From positions 1 through 64,000 of the forward strand of contig NZ_BMFU01000018.1 of assembly GCF_014639235.1 (NCBI RefSeq): a stretch of 64,000 nucleotides of DNA, read 5' to 3'. Source of the stretch: Paenibacillus silvae (GTDB lineage: Bacteria > Bacillota > Bacilli > Paenibacillales > Paenibacillaceae). Position 1 is the stretch's first letter. The number at the start of each line of letters is the position of its first letter. The position numbers were made by a program, and so were the translations under genes. Of this stretch, positions 35,312 to 44,484 are shown piece after piece. Under the pieces are notes generated by a model. It worked only from the letters and a program-made list of their open reading frames with translations. It did not search any database and was not told the DNA's origin.

Positions 35312-36145
35312 TCACGACCCCCGTGAGCCCTTTGGGGATACACCTGTCACACGCTTGAACATTTTGGAAAATAAAAGCGGATCCGTGTAACCAACAGAAT
35401 GTGCTACTTCACTGACAGAAAGAGCAGGGTTGCGAAGCAGCTCCGCCGCACGGTTCATACGATATTCCAGGAAAAAGGCCTGAAGTGATTTGCCGTATCG
35501 TTCTTTGAAGAGACCTGATAAATATGTTCGGTCCAGTCCGACAGCCTGAGCAATATCCAGAATAGAGGTGCGCTGGCTGTAGCGGTTCTCCATGAACTGC
35601 ACAGCCTGACGGATATAAGTTTCTTTGGTCGAAAGTAGCCGGCGATCCTCAGCACTGGCAGGAGCGGAAGATATCAAAGTCGCGATCAGTCGATATAACA
35701 AGCTCTGATGAAGCACATCCCCTCCCGGAAGGGGGCTCGCTCCAGCCTGAACCATCTCGTCGTATAAATGCGCCATCGTTTCAGGATCACGTGCCTTGAA
35801 TATCGGATGCTCTGCGCTTAGCTGCGCACGCTGCATAAACGCCTTGGCCTGCACTCCTTTGAAGCCAAACCATGAATAAGTCCAGGGCTCGTGCGCATCA
35901 GCCTCATAATGGATGACCGTTTCAGGCAATATGATAAATCCGTCCCCCTTAGTCAGACGATATTCCCGATCCCCCATATACACTGTGCCGAAGCCTTCAT
36001 GAATGTAGTGCACGATATAGGAATCCCGAACACCCGGGCCCCAGTAATGAGCAGGATCACACGCTTCCCATCCGTAAAATAACAAAACCAGCTCCATCTG
36101 CGTCCAGCCCGCAGAAACCACGTTCATCTCTATTTTCCGGCTCAT
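35312..36145 (-). CDS. AraC-family regulator of alpha-galactoside use
   Basis: 277 residues. The N-terminal half is a cupin-like sugar-sensing domain (HYIHEGFGTVYMGDREYRLT). The C-terminal 100 residues are a double helix-turn-helix AraC DNA-binding domain (SILDIAQAVGLDRTYLSGLF, then VSEVAHSVGYTDPLLFSKMF). It is divergent from the GH4 alpha-galactosidase across 193 bases containing a cre-like site, so it most likely activates that gene with a galactoside as inducer, as MsmR/RafR-type regulators do. GAGGAGGAG precedes the ATG. Confidence 0.88.
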   Translation of the reverse strand: MSRKIEMNVVSAGWTQMELVLLFYGWEACDPAHYWGPGVRDSYIVHYIHEGFGTVYMGDREYRLTKGDGFIILPETVIHYEADAHEPWTYSWFGFKGVQAKAFMQRAQLSAEHPIFKARDPETMAHLYDEMVQAGASPLPGGDVLHQSLLYRLIATLISSAPASAEDRRLLSTKETYIRQAVQFMENRYSQRTSILDIAQAVGLDRTYLSGLFKERYGKSLQAFFLEYRMNRAAELLRNPALSVSEVAHSVGYTDPLLFSKMFKRVTGVSPKGSRGS

Positions 36146-36220
36146 GCTTCTCCTCCTCTCGATGCTTCCCCTCGCTTACTTCACCTTAAATTATAACAGC
36201 TGTATAACGCAAATATGGAG

Positions 36221-36234
36221 TGAAAACGGAAACA
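36221..36234 (+). promoter_or_regulatory. cre-like site before the alpha-galactosidase gene
   Basis: TGAAAACGGAAACA fits the relaxed CcpA consensus TGNAARCGNWWNCA. It lies 105 bases upstream of the GH4 start, in the divergent control region. Confidence 0.5.
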
Positions 36235-36338
36235 CAAATGGGATTATGCCATGTTTGAGAGGGCTTGAGCCATAGTGATACGGGCCTGTTCGGCCTATAG
36301 TTGGGGTACAACATTTTTTCAGGGAGGATGAGCTTGAG

Positions 36339-37640
36339 ATGAACAAAATTACGTTTCTAGGTGCGGGCAGCACCGTTTTTGTAAAAAATGTATTGGGTGA
36401 TGTCATGATGACGGAGGCTCTGCAGGATTTTGAACTCGCCCTGTTTGATATTGATGCCGAGCGTCTGGGTGACTCGGAGCGCTTGTTAGAAAGCCTGGCT
36501 CAATCCCTGGGCAGTCGCTGTTCCGTCAAAACATATCATGATCGCAAGGAAGCACTGCGCGGAGCCAAATATGTAATCAATGCCATTCAGGTCGGCGGAT
36601 ATGATCCGTGCACCATCACGGATTTTGAAATACCGAAGAAGTACGGCCTGCGTCAGACAATTGCCGATACCCTCGGCATTGGAGGCATTTTCCGCAACCT
36701 GCGTACCATCCCGGTAATGCTCGACTTTGCGCGCGATATGCAGGAGGTATGCCCGGATGCCTGGTTCCTGAATTATACCAACCCGATGGCTGTACTCACC
36801 AACGTCATGAATGTACATGGGGGCATCAAAACGGTAGGGTTGTGTCATAGCGTACAGGTCTGCGTACCCCACTTGTTCGATGCTCTCGGAATGGACCAGA
36901 CAGGTGTCGTTGCTAAAATTGCGGGCATTAACCACATGGCATGGCTGCTGGAGGTGACACGGGATGGCGTCGATCTGTATCCTGAAATCAAACGCCTTGC
37001 GAGACAGAAGCAGCAGGAAACCCATGACGACATGGTGCGGTATGAGCTGATGCATCGCTTTGGTTACTATGTCACAGAATCCTCCGAGCATAACGCGGAG
37101 TATCATCCGTATTTTATCAAACGCAACTACCCGGAGCTGATCGAACGTTTCAACATTCCGCTGGATGAATATCCACGCCGCTGTGTAAACCAGATTGCAG
37201 AATGGAAGGAAATGCGGGAGAAGCTGTTTGCGAGTGAAAATATTCAGCATACGCGCAGCCGTGAATATGCCTCGCATATTATGGAAGCAATGGAGACGGA
37301 TCGTCCGTACAAAATCGGCGGCAACGTCATGAACAATGGACTCATCACCAATCTGCCGCGTGAAGCATGTGTCGAGGTGCCTTGTCTGGTCGATGGTTCC
37401 GGTATCAGCCCAACGTACATCGGAGATTTGCCGCCTCAGCTGGCAGCGCTGAACCGCACCAACATTAACACACAACTGCTTACAATCGAAGCCGCGATGA
37501 CGGGTAAAAAAGAACATATCTACCATGCCGCCATGCTTGACCCGCATACAGCTGCCGAGCTCTCCATGGATGACATCGTAGCCATGTGCGACGATTTGAT
37601 TGAAGCACACGGTGACTGGCTGCCCAAATTCACTTCATAA
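36339..37640 (+). CDS. melA: Alpha-galactosidase, GH4 (MelA type)
   Basis: 433 residues. GH4 enzymes use NAD+ and a divalent metal in a redox-assisted hydrolysis. The Rossmann motif is FLGAGSTVF at residues 6-14. NYTNPM lies at 145-150, the metal-binding C169-H170 in the CHSVQ motif and GINHM at 196-200. The CHSVQ form and the length are typical of MelA-type alpha-galactosidases rather than 6-phospho-glycosidases. It acts in the cytoplasm on melibiose- or raffinose-like sugars. No dedicated transporter gene is next to it in this window. A terminator follows directly. Confidence 0.9.
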   Translation: MNKITFLGAGSTVFVKNVLGDVMMTEALQDFELALFDIDAERLGDSERLLESLAQSLGSRCSVKTYHDRKEALRGAKYVINAIQVGGYDPCTITDFEIPKKYGLRQTIADTLGIGGIFRNLRTIPVMLDFARDMQEVCPDAWFLNYTNPMAVLTNVMNVHGGIKTVGLCHSVQVCVPHLFDALGMDQTGVVAKIAGINHMAWLLEVTRDGVDLYPEIKRLARQKQQETHDDMVRYELMHRFGYYVTESSEHNAEYHPYFIKRNYPELIERFNIPLDEYPRRCVNQIAEWKEMREKLFASENIQHTRSREYASHIMEAMETDRPYKIGGNVMNNGLITNLPREACVEVPCLVDGSGISPTYIGDLPPQLAALNRTNINTQLLTIEAAMTGKKEHIYHAAMLDPHTAAELSMDDIVAMCDDLIEAHGDWLPKFTS

Positions 37641-37655
37641 AATCAGACGTCAATG

Positions 37656-37693
37656 AGCGCCGTTTCTGGACTACCCGGAAACGGCGCTTTTGC
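37656..37693. terminator. Terminator between melA and the converging RnfD-like gene
   Basis: AGCGCCGTTTC (37656-37666) pairs with GAAACGGCGCT, ending near 37688 and followed by TTT on the plus strand. It can end melA transcription, and less clearly the converging operon. Confidence 0.75.
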
Positions 37694-37709
37694 TTCCATA
37701 ATCCTACAC

Positions 37710-38492
37710 CTATGCAAATATGGCAAAGCGCGCACGCAGAAAATGATATAAGTTGGCACATAACAATCCAATGAACAAATACATTAATCCGCCAAACAGG
37801 CTATAGATCAACGCACCTACTAAGGCAGCAACAATTCCAAACACCAACTGATCCTTATATTTAGCTGGAGAGGTTGGTAAATCGGTAACCATAAAGAAGC
37901 CACAGAAAAGCAGTGCATTGATAAATGGGGTACGAAGCGCATCTCCTGCATCTCCGGTGTGTAGCAGCCCCATCATCAGCAGCAGGGTAAAATAGGTTCC
38001 CAGAAAAGCAAAAACCTGAGGAAACTTGTTTACACGCCCCGTAACCATATAACCGCCTGCCAAGAGAAGCCCAATCATCCATACCGGCAGATCGCCAAAG
38101 GCTCCCCACCAGCTTTCCCCTGTCCCAAAGATCAGAACCGGAAGCAGCAGACCGAGTGCTGCCGGGTTAAATATAGGCTTCTTGCGAGATACAAGCACGT
38201 ATTTGGACACAATTGCCAGTATTACAGTAGCCGCGACAACCTTCCATGAGGTGGAGGTGCTGAGAATCAGAGCTACAATTAGACCTGTAATCAATGCTCC
38301 ATCAGGCATCAATCTCTTCTTCCGGTTCACCAGACCAAACATCATATCTACAATGATAGCAGTACCTGCAGCAACCAGCCCATGGACGATGCCTTTCATA
38401 TCCAGTGCCGCCAGAGAAGCTATGACAAGACAAACGGAAATGGATATACTTACATATCCTTTCGGTGATTTGATCCATTGCTTTATCGTCAT
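37710..38492 (-). CDS. RnfD/NqrB-family membrane protein
   Basis: 260 residues with about nine membrane helices. The C-terminal region contains GFFMVTDLPTSPAKYKDQ, corresponding to the MATDPVTSP region of RnfD/NqrB. The middle GLVNRKKRLMPDGALITGLI and KKPIFNPAALGLL also match that family. It is probably the membrane electron-carrying subunit working with the FMN-binding protein and ApbE encoded just upstream. Other Rnf or Nqr subunits are absent, so this is not a standard ion-pumping complex. The gene directly follows apbE with no gap. Confidence 0.85.
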   Translation of the reverse strand: MTIKQWIKSPKGYVSISISVCLVIASLAALDMKGIVHGLVAAGTAIIVDMMFGLVNRKKRLMPDGALITGLIVALILSTSTSWKVVAATVILAIVSKYVLVSRKKPIFNPAALGLLLPVLIFGTGESWWGAFGDLPVWMIGLLLAGGYMVTGRVNKFPQVFAFLGTYFTLLLMMGLLHTGDAGDALRTPFINALLFCGFFMVTDLPTSPAKYKDQLVFGIVAALVGALIYSLFGGLMYLFIGLLCANLYHFLRARFAIFA

Positions 38493-39425
38493 TTAGTACA
38501 CTCCTTCCCGAACAAGCTGTAGATCAGGTGTGATCAGAATGCCCTGCACATTCGCCTGTTCCATTAATTTCTTCCCTTCTTCCTTGCCCAGCAGCATAAC
38601 AGCAGTTGAAAAGATATCCGCCATCATCGCATAGGGGGCAATGATGCTCGAACTGACCCACTCCTTGGGAGACTGTCCTGTTACTGGATGGAGCAGATGA
38701 TGGATATCCGCTGCTACTATGCTCTTCCGCTCATAACCACCCGAGGTGCAGATCGCTGCATCAGATAGCTCCAGCGTACATATAACCTCATCTGCATGTG
38801 TGGGATGCTGTATACCGATCTCCCATGGCTTGTCTTGTTCATCCCTGCCTCCGGCATATAGATCTCCCCCCGCATTTACCATAAAGCCTGCGAACGACTG
38901 TAATTCATGCGCAGCAAGGTCAATCGCAAATCCCTTTGCCACTGCGCCCAGGTCAATCACCAAGGGTTTAAGCAATGTTATCGTCTGATGAACTTCATCC
39001 AACACAATGTCTCGATAGGTTGCAGATTCCACAGCAGGACTATTTATATACTGGTGAGTTAGATAGTGTTGATTGAATCCGTGCTGCTCCAGCCTTTTCC
39101 CCACGGTCGGGTCAAAGATACCCGATGTAAGCTCAGCCATGTGCAGTGCCAGCTTCAAAGGCTCAAACAAAGATGAACTGACCTGCACGGGTTCCCCAAT
39201 CTGTCTGGTTGCTCTCATCAGTTCACTATCCAGGCTAAATCGACTGCAAGCCTGCTCAACTTGCCGGAAGGCATGAAAAGCGCAGTTTATCTGGTTCTGC
39301 ATGTCCTGTTCAGATGCAAGTCGATTTCCTTTTTCATCCGTATTCTCTGCTACTGTACCTAATCCTGTTACTACCTGAATATCAACAATTGTATCCATAA
39401 ACAGCTTCCGTCTCCGAATCATCAT
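38493..39425 (-). CDS. apbE: FAD:protein FMN transferase (ApbE)
   Basis: 310 residues. ApbE cleaves FAD and attaches FMN covalently to a Thr or Ser of a target protein. The family motifs are IDLGAVAKGFAIDLAA, VNAGGDLYAGG and the metal-binding DIFSTAVMLLG. No lipobox or signal peptide is seen, so it may act inside the cell or be released in another way. The start overlaps the stop of the FMN-binding protein gene by 4 bases. The likely substrate is Thr145 of that neighbour. Confidence 0.93.
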   Translation of the reverse strand: MMIRRRKLFMDTIVDIQVVTGLGTVAENTDEKGNRLASEQDMQNQINCAFHAFRQVEQACSRFSLDSELMRATRQIGEPVQVSSSLFEPLKLALHMAELTSGIFDPTVGKRLEQHGFNQHYLTHQYINSPAVESATYRDIVLDEVHQTITLLKPLVIDLGAVAKGFAIDLAAHELQSFAGFMVNAGGDLYAGGRDEQDKPWEIGIQHPTHADEVICTLELSDAAICTSGGYERKSIVAADIHHLLHPVTGQSPKEWVSSSIIAPYAMMADIFSTAVMLLGKEEGKKLMEQANVQGILITPDLQLVREGVY

Positions 39426-39919
39426 GAGTTTCGAGCCTGATCCAGTGCATCCTGTACAGCCGATGAGAATGCTTCGGTGCTATAAGTAGCTCCAGATACG
39501 TTATTCACTTGTGCGCTTTGCTTACGGATCACCTCGTCCGGCATGTCAACCACATCCTGTTCGGAATAGTGCATAGCAAACCGGCTGATCTCTACATCTG
39601 TAATTTTATCCTTCTGAATCGTAACCACGACTTGAATGGAGCCTCTTCGATTGCTGCCTGCTCCTTCATAGCTGCCATCACGATACATACTCGTATACTG
39701 AGCCTGCTTCCTTTGCTTGACCTTAGCTTGTGAAGCTGGTGTATTGCCATTATTCTCATTAGTACCCGTTGACACCGGATTTACCAGAGTGTTAATTTGA
39801 GTGTGCTGTGCTGGCGATTGAGCGATCGCCGACGTTTCTGTGATAGAGTAACCGGCTGTATATACAGCCGCTACAGCAGCTGAACATAACGCAATCCATT
39901 TCTTGTCCATCTTCGCCAT
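39422..39919 (-). CDS. Exported FMN-binding domain protein with flavinylation motif
   Basis: 165 residues. The N-terminus has a hydrophobic export or anchor segment (about residues 8-25), then a polar Asn/Gln-rich linker to residue 75. The FMN-binding domain (YRDGSYEGAGSNRRGSIQVV onward) ends with the flavinylation site SGATYST, where Thr145 is the residue expected to carry FMN. GGAGG lies 7 bases before the ATG. It is first in the operon with apbE and the RnfD-like gene. The set probably passes electrons across or at the membrane. Confidence 0.9.
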   Translation of the reverse strand: MAKMDKKWIALCSAAVAAVYTAGYSITETSAIAQSPAQHTQINTLVNPVSTGTNENNGNTPASQAKVKQRKQAQYTSMYRDGSYEGAGSNRRGSIQVVVTIQKDKITDVEISRFAMHYSEQDVVDMPDEVIRKQSAQVNNVSGATYSTEAFSSAVQDALDQARNS

Positions 39920-40035
39920 CTATATTCCTCCAATACGAATGAATCCTGTAAGGCATTGTCGATAATCTGAGTATAGGAGCTTATTATTTAAATTTTCTTA
40001 AAATGCGGTCAGGCGAGCTGAAAGGTGGAAGTGAG

Positions 40036-40719
40036 ATGAGAGTTCTAGTCGTAGAGGATGACCCATCGCTGCTGAAAGTGATATGCGATATTTTCGAACA
40101 GGAATCCTTCCTTGTCGATAGAGCAGAGACAGGAGATGAGGGATATTACATGGCTGAACAGGCCATATATGACCTGATGATTCTGGATGTTATGCTGCCG
40201 GGGATTGACGGTGTCGATATTGTACGTAAATTACGCTCACAGTCGAATCGTGTGCCGATCATTCTGGTGACGGCCCGGGATGCTGTAGAGGATCGGGTTG
40301 CCGGACTGGATGCAGGGGCCGATGATTATGTCGCCAAGCCTTTTGCTGTATCCGAATTACTAGCGCGAACGAGGGCGGTGCTTCGAAGACACGGTACAAT
40401 TGATCAGGAAGGGGCGCTGGTCTGGAATTCGATCCGCCTGATGCCAGCAGTCAGGGATGCCAGTCACCGAGAACGCATGCTGCAGCTTACAGCAACGGAA
40501 TATAAGTTGTTGGAATTCTTCATATGTAATAAAGATCAAATTTTGACGCGTGAGCAGATTTTCGACCGTGTATGGGGATTTGATTCCGGCTCAGCTACCA
40601 GCGCAGTAGACGTCTATATCCATCATTTACGCAAAAAGCTGACAGGCACCGGGGCCGATCAGGCACTTCGCACGGTTCGTGGCATTGGTTATTTATTCAA
40701 GGGTGAGCCTTATGTTTAA
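40036..40719 (+). CDS. OmpR-family response regulator
   Basis: About 227 residues. The receiver domain has E7-D8-D9, phospho-acceptor D51 (LDVMLPG) and conserved lysine in DDYVAKPF. The C-terminal winged helix includes LTATEYKLLEFFICN and DVYIHHLRKKL. The start is the ATG at 40036 with AAAGGTGG 7 bases upstream. It lies 116 bases from, and divergent to, the flavinylation operon, which it may control; the gap has an AT-rich repeat-like stretch (TTTAAATTTTCTTAAAAT). It overlaps its partner kinase gene by 8 bases. Confidence 0.93.
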   Translation: MRVLVVEDDPSLLKVICDIFEQESFLVDRAETGDEGYYMAEQAIYDLMILDVMLPGIDGVDIVRKLRSQSNRVPIILVTARDAVEDRVAGLDAGADDYVAKPFAVSELLARTRAVLRRHGTIDQEGALVWNSIRLMPAVRDASHRERMLQLTATEYKLLEFFICNKDQILTREQIFDRVWGFDSGSATSAVDVYIHHLRKKLTGTGADQALRTVRGIGYLFKGEPYV

Positions 40720-41968
40720 TCAGACCCGTCGCAGGCTTGTAATGCTGAATATCGTTGTATTTCTGATTGTGCTCTCGGTCCTGAGCTCACTGCTTTATGT
40801 GCATATGCGCTTTCGATTGTTTCATGAAGTAGATGAGATTCTGCAACAGGCTCAAAAACGGATTCAATCCATGTACAGTGTAGAAGCGCTGCTCCAGCCT
40901 TCTCCGGGCGACCCCGAACAGGACGAGCAGACAACCTACCTGATCTGGAGCCCGAATCGGCAGCTGCTGGGCCAATCACCACCACAATCCTTCACACCCG
41001 GTGCTATCCGTTATTTTCAAAATGGGGCAGATTCCAAAACACCACAGACCCTGAGTTTTGAGGGTCACCGTTACCGGGTGCTTCAGGCAAAGCTTCCTCT
41101 CGCTGCAAACCCTGTAGCTGGCGGGGAGGTAACTATGACCATTGTGAGAAGCTTAGGGGATGTGAATCATACGCTCAACTCGCTGCTTCGTGACCTGATC
41201 ATGGGCATTGTCGCAGGAGTTCTGATTTCCCTGCTGGCAGGGTTATTTTTGGCAGGTCGTGCCCTTGTTCCAATTCGCAGCTCTTGGGATAGACAGCAGC
41301 GTTTTGTAGCAGATGCCTCCCATGAACTGCGCACACCCACCGCCATCATTCGTGCAGAAACGGAACTGTTGCTTCAACACCCGGATTCATCCATTGAAGA
41401 TCAGAGTCCTCACATCGCTGCCATTCTCCAGGAAAGCATGCGCATGAGCAAACTGCTGGACGATCTGTTAACCCTCGCACGCACAGATTCCAATCAGCTG
41501 CAGATTGAACAAGCTCAGGTCGAAGCCGATATCATTCTGGTGGAGCTGGCTGAACAATTCCAACTACTTGCTGCAACTCGGGATATTCAAATCACACTTG
41601 AGCCGGTAGAGCCGCTGCGTCTGTGGGGAGATCATGCCCGTATACGCCAGTTGTTCATCATCATTCTGGACAATGCACTCAAGTATACGCCTGAAGGTGG
41701 ACATATCCGTATATCGGGACAAGTACTATCCGGCCAGGTTGATATCCGCATATCCGATACGGGGGCAGGCATTGCTAAGGCAGACTTGCCGCTTATATTT
41801 GAACGATTTTATCGCGGAGATAAGGCAAGGTCACGTCTGGAAGGAGGTACCGGACTCGGGTTATCCATTTCTCGCTGGATTGTGGACGCTCACGGCGGCA
41901 GCATCCGTATAAAGTCCGAGCTTGGCCAGGGTACAGAAGTTCAGATTCGTTTTCCCATTCATAAGTGA
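40712..41968 (+). CDS. Two-component sensor histidine kinase
   Basis: About 418 residues. Two membrane segments (about 10-30 and 160-182) flank an extracellular sensor of 130 residues. The HisKA phospho-acceptor is H204 in ADASHELRTPTAI. The ATPase domain has the N box (IIILDNALKYTPEGG), G1 (ISDTGAGI) and G2 (GGTGLGLSIS). The HAMP linker is unusually short between the second membrane helix and the His. The start is the ATG at 40712 overlapping the regulator gene. It pairs with the OmpR-type regulator. Confidence 0.92.
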   Translation: MFNQTRRRLVMLNIVVFLIVLSVLSSLLYVHMRFRLFHEVDEILQQAQKRIQSMYSVEALLQPSPGDPEQDEQTTYLIWSPNRQLLGQSPPQSFTPGAIRYFQNGADSKTPQTLSFEGHRYRVLQAKLPLAANPVAGGEVTMTIVRSLGDVNHTLNSLLRDLIMGIVAGVLISLLAGLFLAGRALVPIRSSWDRQQRFVADASHELRTPTAIIRAETELLLQHPDSSIEDQSPHIAAILQESMRMSKLLDDLLTLARTDSNQLQIEQAQVEADIILVELAEQFQLLAATRDIQITLEPVEPLRLWGDHARIRQLFIIILDNALKYTPEGGHIRISGQVLSGQVDIRISDTGAGIAKADLPLIFERFYRGDKARSRLEGGTGLGLSISRWIVDAHGGSIRIKSELGQGTEVQIRFPIHK

Positions 41969-41993
41969 AGGAGAACATGAAAGAAATGAATAC

Positions 41994-42034
41994 AGCCGAA
42001 CGTTTGCCCGCAGGGGTGAGTTCGGCTTTTTTTT
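41994..42034 (+). terminator. Terminator after the two-component system
   Basis: AGCCGAAC (41994-42001) pairs with GTTCGGCT (42020-42027) and is followed by eight T. It also lies just past the end of the converging kdp operon, where it may act more weakly. Confidence 0.85.
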
Positions 42035-42057
42035 ACTTGCATAGACGTATAGAGCGG

Positions 42058-42762
42058 TTAGATTTCATCCTGTAATAAAAAACGGTACCCTATCCCGGGC
42101 TCCGTCTGGATAAATGTAGGGCGGGTGGGGTCTTCCTTTAACTTTTTGCGCAAATGGCCTACATAAACCCGCAGATAGTGGCTGTCTGACTCATGATGAT
42201 GCGCACCCCACACTTGCTGCAAAAGCTGACGCTGCGTAATAATTTTGCCTGCATTGGAGGCCAGCACCTTGAGCATTTCATACTCTGTCGGCGTTAATTT
42301 GATCTGTTCCCCATCCAGCTCAACTTGCCTAAGGGCCAGATCCATAACCAGTGATCCGAAGCGCAGTACGGGTTCATCTGTTGTTTTGGCGACATGGCGC
42401 AGTGCTACCCGAATCCGGGCAACCAGTTCACCCATGCCAAACGGCTTGGTTACATAATCATCTGCCCCTCCATCCAGTGCTGCAATTTTGTCCGCCTCCT
42501 GATCCTTGGCTGTAAGTACAATAATCGGCACCTGTGACCACTCTCGTATCCGGCGAAGCACGTCCATGCCCGATATGCCGGGCAAGCCCAGATCGAGAAT
42601 AATCAGATCGGGATGAACGATGCTTGCCTGCACGATGCCCTCTTCTCCATCCACACATTCATAATGCTCATATTGGTGAGCCTGAAGGGTCACTTTTAGC
42701 AGTTTGCGAATCTGCGGCTCATCATCAATCACCAGAATGCGGGCTCCTGATGCATTGTTCAT
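42058..42762 (-). CDS. kdpE: KdpE response regulator
   Basis: 234 residues. The receiver has D13-D14 and phospho-acceptor D57 (ILDLGLPG), with the conserved lysine in DDYVTKPF. The winged-helix output domain includes LTPTEYEMLKVLASNAGK and HYLRVYVGHLRKKL, close to KdpE. It follows the kinase gene with no gap and is the last gene of the kdp operon. It should activate kdp transcription at low potassium or high salt, probably through the direct-repeat site at 51872-51894. Confidence 0.93.
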   Translation of the reverse strand: MNNASGARILVIDDEPQIRKLLKVTLQAHQYEHYECVDGEEGIVQASIVHPDLIILDLGLPGISGMDVLRRIREWSQVPIIVLTAKDQEADKIAALDGGADDYVTKPFGMGELVARIRVALRHVAKTTDEPVLRFGSLVMDLALRQVELDGEQIKLTPTEYEMLKVLASNAGKIITQRQLLQQVWGAHHHESDSHYLRVYVGHLRKKLKEDPTRPTFIQTEPGIGYRFLLQDEI

Positions 42763-44397
42763 CTATTCTCCAGCCTCTCCTTGCACTGAACAGGTCAAAG
42801 GATACTCCTCCGCTCCTGCAGGCAAATCTATACGTATTCTTGTTCCTCCGTCCGGGTTAGTCCCCGCCTGGATCCTGCCTCCATGAACTTCTACAATACC
42901 TTTGCAGATGGCAAGGCCGAGCCCTGTTCCCGTAATATGCTGCGTAGATGGAGAGCGATAAAACTTATCAAAAATTTTATGCCGCTCCGCTTCCATAATT
43001 CCAATCCCCTGATCATCCACGATGAAGACTATCGAACCCTTGTTCATATCATCACTCACCTGTATGGTCACCTTGCTTCCCTCAGGCGAATACTTGATCG
43101 CATTGCTAACGACATTCACCAGCACCTGCTCCAGCAGCACTTCATCTCCGTAAAAAAAGACCGGCTCCTCTGGCAGCTGCACCGTAACTTCTCGCTGAGG
43201 ACTGAATTCCCTGATCTTCGCGAGCACAATGCTGATCATATCACCTGCATCGCACCACTTACGGTTCAATTGCAGCATACCGCCCTCCAGACGCACCATC
43301 CCGAGCAGATTGGTCACCAGACGATTCATACGCAAAGCTCCATCGCGAATGTTGCTCGTCAATTCTTTTCGATCCTCAGCTGTAAAAAGATGATCATTCT
43401 CGATCAGCCCCGTGGCCGAGCCGATAATCGCGGTCAGCGGTGTGCGCAGTTCATGGGACACGGAATCCAGCAGTGCGGTTCGTATCCGTTCCGATTCAGC
43501 AGTCACCTGAGCCAGGCGAGCCTCCTCCGCCAGCTTCACCCGCGCGATAGCTCCAGCCGCAAGACTGCCGCAGGCTTCCAGCAGCTGGCGATGCTCCCGC
43601 TGCTTCTCCATCTCGCTTGCGGTCATATCTACCGCCAGCACGCCATGGATGTGATCCTCCGTCCGCAGCGGAATATACAGCCCGGAGGACTTCCCCAGCA
43701 TAGGCGAACCTTGGCCTGCGATTTGCCCGCTTTTGTACACCCAACCCGCGATCGCCAGTTCCGCGGACTGGCTTCCCCAGATATGCTTTTCCGAATCATC
43801 TGCTTCAGACCCACTGCTCACCCACAGCTTCAATTCCCCTTGCGAATCAGGCAGATACATGACCGCCGTGCTGCCCAGCATCCGTGATATATGGCTTGTC
43901 ATGTTATCCAGTAAGGCATCCAGATCGCTAATCGCTGTAATCTGACGGCTCAGATCGTACAACGCATTTGTCGTTGCTTCACGTGATTTAACCCGATCCA
44001 GCTGCTGCCGCAATCGGCCTGCAAGGCTCGCCGTCATGATGGCAACAGCCAGGTATACGACAAACGAAATCAGATACCGCAAATCCTCTACCGTAAAACT
44101 TAAATATGGCGGGACAAAAAAGAAATCAAACATAATAACACTCAAGGTAGCGGCATAGACAGCTGGTCCCATTCCCCAAAATACGGCACTCACCAGTACG
44201 GGGAACAGGTGTACCAGAGCAACATTTACCAGATCATCACTCATGCCTATGATATGAAGCAGCACAGTTAACAGAATGATGCCAAACGTAACCGATAGAT
44301 AGGCAGGTACCCTTTTCCAGCGAAAATAAAACCGCATACGGCTCGAATCTCCGTCCTTTTCTGTGTGCTCAGACAAATTCATTCCCACCCGTTTCAT
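42763..44397 (-). CDS. kdpD: Membrane histidine kinase corresponding to the C-terminal half of KdpD
   Basis: 544 residues. Four closely packed membrane helices (about 32-125) form the KdpD-type DUF4118 region. A GAF-like domain follows (about 140-290), then HisKA with phospho-acceptor H315 (SVSHELRTPLTAI) and an ATPase domain (VVSNAIKYSPEG, VDDQGIGI, GTGLGLAICKG). In standard KdpD the cytoplasmic KdpD and Usp modules are fused before this region. Here they are encoded by the separate upstream gene, 87 bases away. The start ATG lacks a clear ribosome binding site. The gene is likely to be the catalytic part of a split sensor. Confidence 0.88.
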   Translation of the reverse strand: MKRVGMNLSEHTEKDGDSSRMRFYFRWKRVPAYLSVTFGIILLTVLLHIIGMSDDLVNVALVHLFPVLVSAVFWGMGPAVYAATLSVIMFDFFFVPPYLSFTVEDLRYLISFVVYLAVAIMTASLAGRLRQQLDRVKSREATTNALYDLSRQITAISDLDALLDNMTSHISRMLGSTAVMYLPDSQGELKLWVSSGSEADDSEKHIWGSQSAELAIAGWVYKSGQIAGQGSPMLGKSSGLYIPLRTEDHIHGVLAVDMTASEMEKQREHRQLLEACGSLAAGAIARVKLAEEARLAQVTAESERIRTALLDSVSHELRTPLTAIIGSATGLIENDHLFTAEDRKELTSNIRDGALRMNRLVTNLLGMVRLEGGMLQLNRKWCDAGDMISIVLAKIREFSPQREVTVQLPEEPVFFYGDEVLLEQVLVNVVSNAIKYSPEGSKVTIQVSDDMNKGSIVFIVDDQGIGIMEAERHKIFDKFYRSPSTQHITGTGLGLAICKGIVEVHGGRIQAGTNPDGGTRIRIDLPAGAEEYPLTCSVQGEAGE

Positions 44398-44484
44398 CAG
44401 ACAATTTCGATTCCATCTGCTTTCATAGATAATCCATCTTTAATTCATAGACAATTCGTCTTCCACTGCTCTTCATTATCTTCA

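Noticed and set aside
36486..37610. 374-codon frame on the minus strand
   Set aside because: It is fully antisense to the GH4 alpha-galactosidase, which has all its family motifs.
42883..43887. 334-codon frame on the plus strand
   Set aside because: It is antisense to the kdp sensor kinase and rich in residues produced by reverse reading; no ribosome binding site or domain.
44398..44484. Frameshifted single kdpD gene
   Set aside because: The sensor gene ends cleanly and 87 bases with stops separate it from the kinase. The doubled sensor is also not explained by a simple frameshift.
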